A stretch of DNA of 64,000 nt from Pectobacterium peruviense (GTDB taxonomy: Bacteria; Pseudomonadota; Gammaproteobacteria; Enterobacterales; Enterobacteriaceae), in contig NZ_LXFV01000001.1 in NCBI RefSeq assembly GCF_002847345.1, forward strand, positions 496,001 to 560,000, given 5' to 3'. The notes below the pieces were generated by a model that searched no databases, was not told where the DNA came from, and saw only the letters and a program-made list of their open reading frames with translations. The position numbers and the translations under genes are program-made. Below are positions 1-7,805 of the stretch, one piece after another (positions within the stretch are counted from its first letter, which is position 1; every line of letters begins with the position of its first letter).

Positions 1-3
1 GGC

Positions 4-201
4 TCACTCATCCACGCTTACCCTGCTGTAATCCGCCGGGCCATTGCGCAGGTCAGGCTGCCACCAGATGATGAGCTGTCGCGTTTCCGGCTGCGGACGA
101 CAGGTGACCGAAGCACAGTTGGCCACCTGCCGCGGTGAATTGCAGGCACTCAATAAAAATGCGATGAGCACCACTAACCACGTTTTATAGTTCATAAACA
201 T
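4..201 (-). CDS. hrpT: HrpT, type III secretion lipoprotein
   Basis: A 65-residue protein with an N-terminal hydrophobic stretch ending in a lipobox (LLSAC, Cys20), so a predicted lipoprotein. Size, lipobox and position directly after hrcC match HrpT of enterobacterial Hrp1 clusters, a small outer-membrane lipoprotein thought to help HrcC secretin assembly. It lies 21 bp downstream of hrcC and is the last gene of the hrpA operon visible here; hrpV and hrpN would be expected beyond the window edge. An alternative start two codons in (Met3) is possible. Identification rests mainly on synteny plus the lipobox, because the mature peptide is short. Confidence 0.85.
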   Translation of the reverse strand: MFMNYKTWLVVLIAFLLSACNSPRQVANCASVTCRPQPETRQLIIWWQPDLRNGPADYSRVSVDE

Positions 202-222
202 CTCCGGTAGTGGATAAGATTA

Positions 223-2292
223 TTAATTTGATATCAGCACGTTACGTCGAGCAGGCTGGGGCGTTAGTGCAGGCTGCAAAGCCAGGAACACCTCACTGGA
301 TTCCCCCGGTGCCAGCGTCGTTTTCGGCCACACGGCCACCGCCAGCGTGCGGCTACTGGCACAGGCCGCTTCATCAAAACGCTGCGGCTGTGTGCCTCCG
401 TTACGCACCACACCGACACTCAGGCGTACCTGGCCGTTGCCATACCACTGATAGCGCGTGCTGTCATAAATCAGACCCGACTGTGAGCGGCACACCTCTC
501 CCAATCGCGCACCTTTGCTGTCGTCCTGAAACCCAGCAGGAAGCTGGCGACTGGCAAGATCGCGGAATGCGCCTTCAATCAGGCTATAGAGATCCGTTTT
601 ACCATTGCGTTGCGCTACGCGGTTCATGGCACCGTTCAACTGCTGGCGATTGACGGAGGACACGTAGCGCGTAGGATCGGTTTGATCGCCGACGAGATGC
701 GGCGTAAGAATAAAAAGGCGCTCACGGCGAGAGACTTCATGACGCGTCGAGGTAAACAATTTTCCCAGCAGCGGAATATCGCCGAGGATCGGAATACGGC
801 GATCGCGATCACCGCTCTCCTCGACGTGAAAACCGCCCAACACCAGCGCACGGTTCTCCCCAATCAGCGCCTGCGTACTGACAGTGCCGCGCTTCACGCC
901 AGAGGCTTCCCCCTCTCGCCCTGTCTCGACCTGACCGTCTTCGATATCGATAACCAGTTGAATGCTGCGCTGTGCGCCTTCCCCGATCACCCGCGGTGTC
1001 ACTTGCAGACTGGTGCCTGCCGTCACCGATTGAATGTCCGCAACGCGCTCACCCGTCGCCGTGATGAACGCCGTCCGGCTGAAATCGACAATTGCGGGCT
1101 GATTCTCCAGCGTTAGTACGGAAGGATTGGCGACGATGGAGGCAGTCCCTTCGCCCTCCAGCGCCTGAATATCGGCGAAGAAGCGCTTGAAATCACTGAC
1201 GAACAGCGTGCTTCGTCCCATCATCATGGTGCTGCCCGCACTCACGTTGCCAAGCTGCGCCTGCCAGTTCGCTTCCAATCGCGACAGCGCGGTACGATCC
1301 ACATCCAAAATAATGGCATCAATGTTGACCAGATTTTGCGGTACATCAATATGCTCGACGAGCTGTTGGTACTCCGCACGACGCTTCTCATCATCCCGAA
1401 TCAACAATGCGTTATTGCGCACATCAGCGGAAATCTTGCCGCTTAGTGTCGCGCGGCCAGAAGCCTCACCGCTGCGCCCGGGACTATTGCGGGTTGCCAG
1501 CCGCGTCATCAACGAACGCGTACTGTCACGCATGGCGTCCATCCCCGTATCTGGCTGCACGGGCGTCGGGCCGGATGCCCCCGCCGGTGCCGCACGTTGA
1601 CCGTCCATCAGCTCATTGAGAATGGTCGCGACGCCGGGAATCGTAACTTTTTGATCGCGGTATTGCAGCGTCCGGTCAGATACGGAGGCATAGCGCAGCG
1701 GGAAAATCATCACCTTACGCCGTTCGTCCTGCTTTTCCCGCTGCTGGCTAAAATTACGGATCAGATCGATATACGCCTGCGGTCCAGTAACCAGCACCAC
1801 GCCCTCTTCAGGTAACTCCCCCCAGCCGAAGCGTGAATCGAGCAGCCCGATACCGCTGAGTGCCTGTTTGATGTCAGGCGCAGCATCCGGCGAGATCTCC
1901 AGACGCACCGATGCCTGTTCGTCCTGCGGGCTGACATACAGCGCATTGTTATACACGAACCACTGGAAACGATGCTCCAGCGCCAACCTATCGAGAAACA
2001 GCGTGGGGTTATCCGCCCGAATTTTCGCCGTCACCTCATTGTCCGCAATATTGCCCATCACCAAATCCACGCCGTGGCTGTTAGCGAAATCCGTCAAGAT
2101 CGCCGACAGCGGCGTTTGCTCGGCAGAATACGCATACGCCCCTTTATTCCAGTCGGCTGGCGTGGCGGCGTGCGCCAGCGAAATCACCCCGTTCACAGGG
2201 ATAATCCCAGTCAGCACGACCGCCCAGCAAAACCAGCGATAGGCCACCAGCAAAATGCTATACGATCCATTACGCATCAATCCCTTACGCAT
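223..2292 (-). CDS. hrcC: HrcC (SctC), outer-membrane secretin of the Hrp type III secretion system
   Basis: A 689-residue secretin forming the outer-membrane ring through which the Hrp pilus and effectors exit. The N-terminus has a hydrophobic signal peptide with likely cleavage after AHA near residue 43. Periplasmic N-domains follow (for example YVSPQDEQASV and ILVTGPQAYIDL-like segments), then the secretin core in the second half (NPSVLTLENQPA, RIPILGDIPLLGKLF, RRERLFILTPHLV). Start chosen at the ATG preceded by AAGGAG with 6-nt spacing; it overlaps the hrpG stop by 8 bp, showing translational coupling. Length and motif order are normal for Hrp1 secretins. Confidence 0.95.
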   Translation of the reverse strand: MRKGLMRNGSYSILLVAYRWFCWAVVLTGIIPVNGVISLAHAATPADWNKGAYAYSAEQTPLSAILTDFANSHGVDLVMGNIADNEVTAKIRADNPTLFLDRLALEHRFQWFVYNNALYVSPQDEQASVRLEISPDAAPDIKQALSGIGLLDSRFGWGELPEEGVVLVTGPQAYIDLIRNFSQQREKQDERRKVMIFPLRYASVSDRTLQYRDQKVTIPGVATILNELMDGQRAAPAGASGPTPVQPDTGMDAMRDSTRSLMTRLATRNSPGRSGEASGRATLSGKISADVRNNALLIRDDEKRRAEYQQLVEHIDVPQNLVNIDAIILDVDRTALSRLEANWQAQLGNVSAGSTMMMGRSTLFVSDFKRFFADIQALEGEGTASIVANPSVLTLENQPAIVDFSRTAFITATGERVADIQSVTAGTSLQVTPRVIGEGAQRSIQLVIDIEDGQVETGREGEASGVKRGTVSTQALIGENRALVLGGFHVEESGDRDRRIPILGDIPLLGKLFTSTRHEVSRRERLFILTPHLVGDQTDPTRYVSSVNRQQLNGAMNRVAQRNGKTDLYSLIEGAFRDLASRQLPAGFQDDSKGARLGEVCRSQSGLIYDSTRYQWYGNGQVRLSVGVVRNGGTQPQRFDEAACASSRTLAVAVWPKTTLAPGESSEVFLALQPALTPQPARRNVLISN

Positions 2293-2719
2293 GTCGTTCT
2301 CCTTGCAAAAAAGCCAGCGTGCTCAGATTAAGTGGGGCGGAAATAGGCGCTTTTTCTCGCGATGTGAGCAGGCCCAGCCAGGCGTCCCGTTGATTAAGTA
2401 AGGTTTCCAGGCTGCGGCATAACTGCATGACGTCGTCGGCATCGGGCCGCATCCATAGCCAGAACTGCTCATCCTGCGGTGAGAGCGAAAGTACCGCCGT
2501 ATCCTCCTGAAACTGCGCTCGGGCGGCATCAGCCAACTGTAATGCGCGTGTCAGCATCGGCTCATCCGGCACCGTGTGCAGCGGAATAGCCGCACTGCAC
2601 GCCACGCCCGATGACTGCCGCACCATCGCCACCGCGCCGCCATCAATCTCCAGCTTCAACATCGATGTTCCACCGTTTAGCCAGCGTTCCAACATCATGG
2701 CTAACTCAGTTGAAGTCAT
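2285..2719 (-). CDS. hrpG: HrpG, Hrp cluster accessory protein
   Basis: A 144-residue soluble protein between hrpF and hrcC, the position of HrpG in enterobacterial and Pseudomonas syringae Hrp1 clusters. No signal peptide or membrane segment is visible. Its start overlaps hrpF by 14 bp and its end overlaps hrcC by 8 bp, so it is tightly co-translated. In P. syringae HrpG is a chaperone-like negative-circuit regulator that acts with HrpV; carrying that role over to this enterobacterial protein is inference. Identification is mostly by synteny. Confidence 0.85.
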   Translation of the reverse strand: MTSTELAMMLERWLNGGTSMLKLEIDGGAVAMVRQSSGVACSAAIPLHTVPDEPMLTRALQLADAARAQFQEDTAVLSLSPQDEQFWLWMRPDADDVMQLCRSLETLLNQRDAWLGLLTSREKAPISAPLNLSTLAFLQGERHA

Positions 2720-2930
2720 TGATGATGGCCTTTGCCAAACCGTGTTTGACGCTCAACAGTTGCCCGACAGCCCAACTGGCATTGGAATAATCCATACTGG
2801 CTTCAAAAAAAGCGTAGCTATCCGCTTGGCTGGCACCTCCTTCGGCAACATTCAGCGCAATATCATCAAGTTGTTGCTGAGAATCGACCAGGTGCGCGTC
2901 AAGGCGACGTTGCATGGGGTTAAGGGACAT
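2706..2930 (-). CDS. hrpF: HrpF, small Hrp needle-related protein
   Basis: A 74-residue, mostly helical soluble protein with the expected size and position of enterobacterial HrpF (between hrpE and hrpG). The start is supported by a GAGGAG Shine-Dalgarno about 9 nt upstream. Small proteins here are considered relatives of the YscF/YscE class of needle or needle-chaperone subunits, but the exact role is not settled. It overlaps hrpG at its 3' end; 147 bp of noncoding sequence with a tandem repeat separate it from hrpE. Confidence 0.85.
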   Translation of the reverse strand: MSLNPMQRRLDAHLVDSQQQLDDIALNVAEGGASQADSYAFFEASMDYSNASWAVGQLLSVKHGLAKAIINDFN

Positions 2931-2974
2931 AGCACTCTCTCCTCATAGGGTATTTTCTTCACAAGACAGGTTTC

Positions 2975-3040
2975 GGTCGTCAACCTGATGTTTGGGTCGC
3001 TAACCTAAGGTTTTAGTCATTGACCTGATAGTGAGTGGTT
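2975..3040. repeat. Imperfect 20-bp tandem repeat between hrpE and hrpF
   Basis: Three consecutive 20-bp units (2975-2994, 2995-3014, 3015-3034) share the core GTC-N4-ACCT, and a fourth degenerate unit starts at 3035 with GGTTAACC. The repeat sits in the only long untranslated gap inside the hrpA operon. It is seen directly; function is unknown. Expressed on the minus strand, it would lie in the operon mRNA just upstream of hrpF. Confidence 0.75.
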
Positions 3041-3077
3041 AACCCCAGCGTGCAGTTCCCACCGTTCGAAGGTGATT

Positions 3078-3677
3078 TCACATCGCGGCGGAATGATCGG
3101 GAGGAATGAGCTGCTGTGTCGCCTGCCGCCAGCTCAGCGACATCACGCCATGCGCCGTAATCAGCTTCATGGCATCGTTATCCAGAGCCTCATCGCTGGC
3201 GAGACGCCACGCCAAATGCGGATGCGCGTCTAACCAGTTTTGTACATCGGCAAGCTGGCCGGGATGGCAGTACAGCGTTCCCCTACTCTCCCCTTGCTGT
3301 TGCTTCAGCAGTTGCCGCAGTAAGGCATGGTGACGCGACGGCGCAGGCGTCTTATCCAGCAAGTGTGCCAACGCATCGCGCAGCAGTTGTCCGGCTTGCG
3401 TAACGATGGTTTGCTCAAGGTGCAGCCTGTCTTGTCGAACGCCTTGCAGGAGCGTATTTGCCTGCTGCCAGAACGCAGCTTCTGCGTTTTCGACCGCCTG
3501 CTCACAGAGCGTTTGGGCACGTTCGTTCGCCTGTGCCACGATCGTATCCGCCTGCGCATTAGCCTCTTCCCAGAGTGTCCGACTACGCCGATGTGCTGCG
3601 ACCCGCTCCGCCGGAATAATCACCGTTTCATCCCGACTTACGCCGGGTAATGTCACAAACGTCTTTGTCTTCAGCAT
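3078..3677 (-). CDS. hrpE: HrpE (SctL), stator of the type III secretion ATPase
   Basis: A 199-residue FliH/YscL-family protein that links the HrcN ATPase to the cytoplasmic sorting platform. The sequence shows an Ala/Glu/Gln-rich coiled coil over about residues 30-100 followed by a globular C-terminal domain, the usual SctL arrangement, with no membrane segment. Start at the ATG preceded by AAGGA. The 36-bp gap to hrpD and shared strand place it in the hrpA operon. Confidence 0.93.
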   Translation of the reverse strand: MLKTKTFVTLPGVSRDETVIIPAERVAAHRRSRTLWEEANAQADTIVAQANERAQTLCEQAVENAEAAFWQQANTLLQGVRQDRLHLEQTIVTQAGQLLRDALAHLLDKTPAPSRHHALLRQLLKQQQGESRGTLYCHPGQLADVQNWLDAHPHLAWRLASDEALDNDAMKLITAHGVMSLSWRQATQQLIPPDHSAAM

Positions 3678-3713
3678 GCTTCGTCCTTAGCAAAATGAAT
3701 AAAAATTAGCCGG

Positions 3714-4334
3714 TTATACGGATGCTGACGCCTTCCAGATTAAGGCATCGCACAGTGCATTCAGCCGGGCGGCAGGTAATGACATGGCCGGAGCCTGGCA
3801 GTGAGCACCCCAATCACGGGGAAAGAGCAATCGCAGACGCGGCCAGCACGTTTCACCATAGCGAACGCGCAACAGCATCAAGGCGTCTTGATAGCGCGAT
3901 GTCGAGGGCACTGACGTTGATTGAACAGAAAATGCGGCCGATGTCGGTAGCCATAAACCCGGCCGCAGCGCCTTTGCCAACCGCTCACACCATATGGCCT
4001 CTGCATCAGCGTGATTCGGTTCACGTAAAGGCTGACACACCCGTGCCATCAGGCGTAACACCGTTTCCCGCTGCGCCGTATCTAGCGCTCCCATTTGTAT
4101 CAGCGAGGCCAACGGATCCGGCGGCAGCACCAGCGGCAGAGAAAAATAGCGATTAAGCTGTACAGCATTCACATGCAACCAGTCGCGGCGCTGTGGTGAA
4201 TCAGGCAACATAACGCCATCCGTCCACCAACTGGGATCCGCTTGTAACAGACAGTCCTCTACCCACCAGGTCACCCACGCAAGTGGTGTGATGCCATCCG
4301 GTTCGCGCCCTCTGCTTTGCGCTTGTGTTGTCAT
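3714..4334 (-). CDS. hrpD: HrpD (SctK-like), sorting-platform accessory protein
   Basis: A 206-residue soluble protein between hrcJ and hrpE, the HrpD position. HrpD belongs to the SctK/YscK-like family of sorting-platform adaptors, which are poorly conserved. The frame is open farther upstream (to 4445), but the start chosen is the ATG at 4334 because it overlaps the hrcJ stop as ATGA, the coupling typical of this operon, and because the upstream residues would come from within the hrcJ frame. Trp-rich N-terminal half (TWWVED, SWWTDG). Confidence 0.88.
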   Translation of the reverse strand: MTTQAQSRGREPDGITPLAWVTWWVEDCLLQADPSWWTDGVMLPDSPQRRDWLHVNAVQLNRYFSLPLVLPPDPLASLIQMGALDTAQRETVLRLMARVCQPLREPNHADAEAIWCERLAKALRPGLWLPTSAAFSVQSTSVPSTSRYQDALMLLRVRYGETCWPRLRLLFPRDWGAHCQAPAMSLPAARLNALCDALIWKASASV

Positions 4335-5098
4335 GGTGACGACGACGCCCTCGCTTTTTTCTGCTGCCATTGTCTCAGGTAAGGCGTGCCAACGCGCCAG
4401 CCTAATAGCCCAGCCAGCATCAGGCCAAACAGCCCGGCGCTCCACTGCCAGCGCTTCATCTCATCTGGCGTCAGCGTGAACGGCCCCAGCGTAACAACGG
4501 GGATCGTGTCCTGATACGGTTCAGCCGGAACAAAAACGATCGCCAGCTCTTTATCATCCTTACCAGACAGACCGGGAATACTGCTAGCGACCATCCGACG
4601 GATACGCTGCTCCATCCCATCCGGTTCCAGTTCGGCACGATATTTAATAAACACCGCCGCTGAGGCGGGCTGAACCGGCTCCCCAGGCGCGATACGCTCG
4701 GGCAACACCACATGCACCCGTGCTACCAGCACGCCATCGATCTGCGCCAGCGTGGCTTCCACCTCCTGCGACAGGGCATAGATATAGCGAGCCCGCTCTT
4801 CCAACGGCGTCGAGATCACGCCACTTTTCTGAAAGACTTCCCCCAGATTGGTGCGCGACTGCTTCGGTAAGCCCGCCGCATTCAGAATGTTGACGGCGCG
4901 CTCCATATTTTTTGCATCAATCACCAGCGTAACGCCGGTTTTGTCTACCCGTTTCTCGGCACCGATCTGATAGCGACCAAGCATTGAAATCGCCTCGTTG
5001 GCATCGTTCTCCGACAGCCCGCGATTCAGCTCAATCGGCTCGCCGCAGCCAGCCAATAATCCGATCAGCAGGAGAAACACTCGCTTATCGATTTTCAT
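4331..5098 (-). CDS. hrcJ: HrcJ (SctJ), inner-membrane ring lipoprotein
   Basis: A 255-residue YscJ/FliF-family lipoprotein forming the inner-membrane ring. It has a signal peptide with lipobox LLAGC (Cys18), the periplasmic ring-building domains (GLSENDANE, RARYIYALSQEVEATL, VHVVLPE), and a C-terminal transmembrane helix at about residues 220-238 followed by a basic tail. It starts 6 bp downstream of hrpB and overlaps hrpD by 4 bp. Length and features are normal for the family. Confidence 0.96.
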   Translation of the reverse strand: MKIDKRVFLLLIGLLAGCGEPIELNRGLSENDANEAISMLGRYQIGAEKRVDKTGVTLVIDAKNMERAVNILNAAGLPKQSRTNLGEVFQKSGVISTPLEERARYIYALSQEVEATLAQIDGVLVARVHVVLPERIAPGEPVQPASAAVFIKYRAELEPDGMEQRIRRMVASSIPGLSGKDDKELAIVFVPAEPYQDTIPVVTLGPFTLTPDEMKRWQWSAGLFGLMLAGLLGWRVGTPYLRQWQQKKARASSSP

Positions 5099-5104
5099 AG
5101 GCCG

Positions 5105-5476
5105 CTACTGTAAGTTGGTGAGTTTTTCCAGACTTTGCACACTTTTCGCCACCAGCTTGGCGCTCAGCAGGCTCTCCAGATAGAACGACGACAGCGTTCG
5201 GGTCGCATCCAGCACGTCCTTGGGATTATTGGAGCGCATCGACTGGCTGATGTCGCGTTCGGCAGATTTGAAGACGCCATTCAGTCCCTGAGATTTTTCC
5301 GCCAGCGCGCCCAGCCACTGACTATTACCGCTTTCTGCCGTCATCGGTGCCGACGACAACGCCGCACTAAACCAGGAAACATCCTGATCGTTGGCGGAAA
5401 AGGAAAAAGACGTGCCGTTGCCCGCCAGCGGAGCATCCCCCGGTTGAGCCAGCGTCGTAGCGTGGTTGATTTTCAT
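5105..5476 (-). CDS. hrpB: HrpB (SctI), inner rod protein
   Basis: A 123-residue protein in the HrpB position between hrpA and hrcJ. The polar N-terminus and amphipathic helical C-terminal half (ending KSVQSLEKLTNLQ) fit the inner-rod family (SctI), which connects the export gate to the needle or pilus base and is itself an early export substrate. A 67-bp gap with a strong hairpin separates it from hrpA, so its transcription probably depends on read-through. Confidence 0.9.
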   Translation of the reverse strand: MKINHATTLAQPGDAPLAGNGTSFSFSANDQDVSWFSAALSSAPMTAESGNSQWLGALAEKSQGLNGVFKSAERDISQSMRSNNPKDVLDATRTLSSFYLESLLSAKLVAKSVQSLEKLTNLQ

Positions 5477-5509
5477 GGTGTGGATTCCATCGCGGACGGG
5501 ATAAAATAA

Positions 5510-5530
5510 AGCCGGAGCATAGCCCCGGCT
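5510..5530 (-). terminator. Strong hairpin with U-rich tail after hrpA
   Basis: On the minus strand there is a 9-bp stem (AGCCGGGGC pairing with GCTCCGGCT, one G-T wobble) and a 3-base loop, followed directly by TTATTTTAT. It lies 13 bp downstream of the hrpA stop and 34 bp upstream of hrpB. It has the form of an intrinsic terminator, or of a stabilising 3' hairpin, and would give much more hrpA mRNA than downstream mRNA. Confidence 0.8.
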
Positions 5531-5543
5531 CGTTGACTCACGA

Positions 5544-5750
5544 TCAGAACTGGATAGCTTTCGCCGCTTTCTGCCCGGAGTTCATTGATTTGGAAGCAGA
5601 ATCCATCTGACCATCCAGAATGGAGTTTTCCGTATCCAGCGCAATTTTCTGTGCCTGAGCGCCAGCTGCACGAGTCAGAGAACCCGCCATCGCGGTATCC
5701 AGAGTTTGAGAAGCCGCCTGAGATGCAACCTGAGAAAGTCCTAAAGCCAT
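5544..5750 (-). CDS. hrpA: HrpA, Hrp pilus subunit
   Basis: A 68-residue pilin rich in Ala, Ser and Gln with no signal peptide, as expected for a subunit exported by the type III system itself. It polymerises into the Hrp pilus, the conduit across the plant cell wall. It is the first gene of its operon: an HrpL box lies 75 bp upstream, GGAG lies 8 nt before the ATG, and a terminator-like hairpin follows. HrpA sequences diverge strongly between species, so the call rests on size, composition, promoter and position. Confidence 0.92.
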   Translation of the reverse strand: MALGLSQVASQAASQTLDTAMAGSLTRAAGAQAQKIALDTENSILDGQMDSASKSMNSGQKAAKAIQF

Positions 5751-5824
5751 GATATATCTCCAAATATGATGAATGTTTACGGTAGTGAACTGTCATGCTG
5801 TACATACAGTCATCTTGTTCATTC

Positions 5825-5854
5825 ATTAAGTAGAGATCGGGCTGACGGAGTTCC
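5825..5854 (-). promoter_or_regulatory. HrpL-dependent promoter (hrp box) of the hrpA operon
   Basis: Read on the minus strand: GGAACT, 15 nt, then CTACTTAAT. This matches the consensus GGAACC-N15/16-CCACTCAAT with one change in the first element and two in the second. It ends 75 bp upstream of the hrpA ATG, consistent with a short leader. Confidence 0.85.
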
Positions 5855-6041
5855 CGCTGAGAGGTAATTCTTTCAGTAAATTGTATTCGAGGGGAAGAAC
5901 TAGCCCAGTTTTATCAATCTTTCCGACCGTTAGCTGGCGATCATTTTCCTTTAAAATAGCAAAGACCATGATTGCGCCTGCCGAAAGCGCACGCGTGGTT
6001 TTGATTTGTAGGATCGTTTACGCCATTCTTCTGTCTCTGTA

Positions 6042-7709
6042 ATGGCTGATAAACGCTGTACCGTTGGCAAGGATGCGATATCTGAATCTATGCCGCTTTT
6101 ATTTCCGTCATACTGCCGGATGATCGCTATGCTCGCCTTAACGACGAATACTGGATTGTGGTTCAGACTGGTTTCAATTTCACTTAGCAGCGCACTGCTG
6201 GCCCTAGTGCTTGGGCAAGCCATTGTCGCCAGGCTGGAGCAAACAGAGCTGCTGAACTATAGCGAGGAGGTACTCAATCAGGGAACTGCCGTCGCGAATG
6301 AAGGTCGGGAAACCATCAACCGGGTGCTGACGCTGAATAACGCGCCTTGCTCCAATGCCGATCTAAAAGAATTGCGCCTGCTCTCTTTTTACTCCGTTTA
6401 TCTACGCGATATCGGGCGTATCAAAAATAACTATCTCATCTGCTCTGCTGGCTGGGGAATACTCAACCCTCCGATTTATTTGCTGCCGCCAAACCTGACG
6501 ACGCCCGATGGTGTACAACTGTGGACCGCAATGAAAGATGTGGTTGATCCACGTATTACCGCGGATATGGCAAGCCTCAACGGTGTAGTCACCATCACCG
6601 CCGCCGCCGCATTTCGCCGTTTAACTCAGCCGCCCGCCCAGCATAGCGCGATGCTACTCACGCGTAATCTGGACCACGTCTATCAAAAATTTGGCGACAT
6701 AGACCTGCCTGCGTTTAAGCAGACACGGCAACAAAATAACGCGTGGCTGACCATGGGAAAACGCCAAACGTTTTCCTGTGTGTCAAATCGGGATATCTGC
6801 GTACTGGCTCAGTTGGATTCTGCGGGTATTCTGCATCATCCTTGGTATGTCATCCTCTCCCTTCTGTTTCTCGGGTCGCTGATTGGTGCTGGCTCTACCT
6901 TCTCCTATCAGCTCTACTACGATCGGCATCAGGCTTTGCCATCACAGCTAAAACGCGCGATCAAACACCAACGGTTTCAGGTACATTATCAGCCGCTGAT
7001 CAGCCTGCCACAGCGTGCCATTATTGGCGTAGAAGCGTTGGCGCGTTGGAAAAACGAGCACGGCGACAACGTATCGCCGGAATATTTCATCAATATCGCA
7101 GAAGAAATGGGCTATTTAACGGATCTGACTCGAATCATTACGCGTCAGGCATTGCATGATATGCAGCCGTATCTCACGCAGGAAACCCCCTTCCTCCTCA
7201 GCATTAATCTGTCGGTAACCGATATTGTTTCACCTGACTATCACCACTTCCTCCAGAATATGTGTGACGAACTGGGGATAGACAGAGCGCGTGTCATGTT
7301 AGAACTGACCGAACGATCGAGCACATCCCATCAGACGCTGGCCAACGGTCTTGAAGCATTGCGACGCGCAGGCTATAAGGTCGCACTTGATGATTTCGGC
7401 ACGGGGTATTCCAATCTGGATTATCTGAGCCACTTATCGTTCGATATGATCAAGATTGACAAGGTTTTCGTCGGTGCCATCGGCACGGACTCGGTCAATG
7501 CTGCCATGGCGGACCTGCTCTTCACCTTGGTCAAAAAACTGGACGTCCCTGTGATTATCGAAGGGGTAGAAACACGCGAACAGGCCGCTTACATCCTGCA
7601 GCAGTGTCCTTCAGCGATGATACAAGGATGGTATTTCAGTAAAGCGGTCGCATTAGGCGATCTACCGGATATTCGTCACTATCAGTGTCCACCGATAGAA
7701 ACGGCGTAA
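6042..7709 (+). CDS. CSS-motif EAL-domain c-di-GMP phosphodiesterase
   Basis: Membrane phosphodiesterase predicted to hydrolyse c-di-GMP. An N-terminal transmembrane helix (about residues 40-63) precedes a periplasmic domain with two Cys-Ser pairs (C103-S104 and C134-S135) in the pattern of the CSS-motif domain, a disulfide-controlled redox sensor. A second membrane helix lies near residues 265-290, then a cytoplasmic EAL domain with EAL at 331-333 and the signature DDFGTGYSNLDYL, so probably active. The true start may be an inner ATG at 6090 or 6120; the first ATG is given. It is divergent from hrpA and convergent with hrpS, inside the hrp cluster. From memory, Dickeya dadantii EcpC, an EAL protein affecting type III expression, has a similar setting. 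Confidence 0.88.
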   Translation: MADKRCTVGKDAISESMPLLFPSYCRMIAMLALTTNTGLWFRLVSISLSSALLALVLGQAIVARLEQTELLNYSEEVLNQGTAVANEGRETINRVLTLNNAPCSNADLKELRLLSFYSVYLRDIGRIKNNYLICSAGWGILNPPIYLLPPNLTTPDGVQLWTAMKDVVDPRITADMASLNGVVTITAAAAFRRLTQPPAQHSAMLLTRNLDHVYQKFGDIDLPAFKQTRQQNNAWLTMGKRQTFSCVSNRDICVLAQLDSAGILHHPWYVILSLLFLGSLIGAGSTFSYQLYYDRHQALPSQLKRAIKHQRFQVHYQPLISLPQRAIIGVEALARWKNEHGDNVSPEYFINIAEEMGYLTDLTRIITRQALHDMQPYLTQETPFLLSINLSVTDIVSPDYHHFLQNMCDELGIDRARVMLELTERSSTSHQTLANGLEALRRAGYKVALDDFGTGYSNLDYLSHLSFDMIKIDKVFVGAIGTDSVNAAMADLLFTLVKKLDVPVIIEGVETREQAAYILQQCPSAMIQGWYFSKAVALGDLPDIRHYQCPPIETA

Positions 7710-7718
7710 CCTGAAAGC

Positions 7719-7742
7719 AGGTCTACCGTCAAAGGTAGACCT
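7719..7742. terminator. Hairpin between convergent EAL gene and hrpS
   Basis: A perfect inverted repeat, AGGTCTACC / GGTAGACCT, with a 6-nt loop, 10 bp past the stop of the EAL gene and 63 bp past the end of hrpS. No strong T-tract follows on either strand, so it is a probable but not certain bidirectional terminator. Confidence 0.5.
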
Positions 7743-7805
7743 ACCATCATCGTCCACGGTATCCGGGTGTTGAAACGATCGGTTTACACAGTCGTCATGC
7801 GTTTA

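Noticed and set aside
2975-3040. Considered as a CRISPR-like array
   Set aside because: Units are contiguous and imperfect with no spacers; no cas genes in the window.
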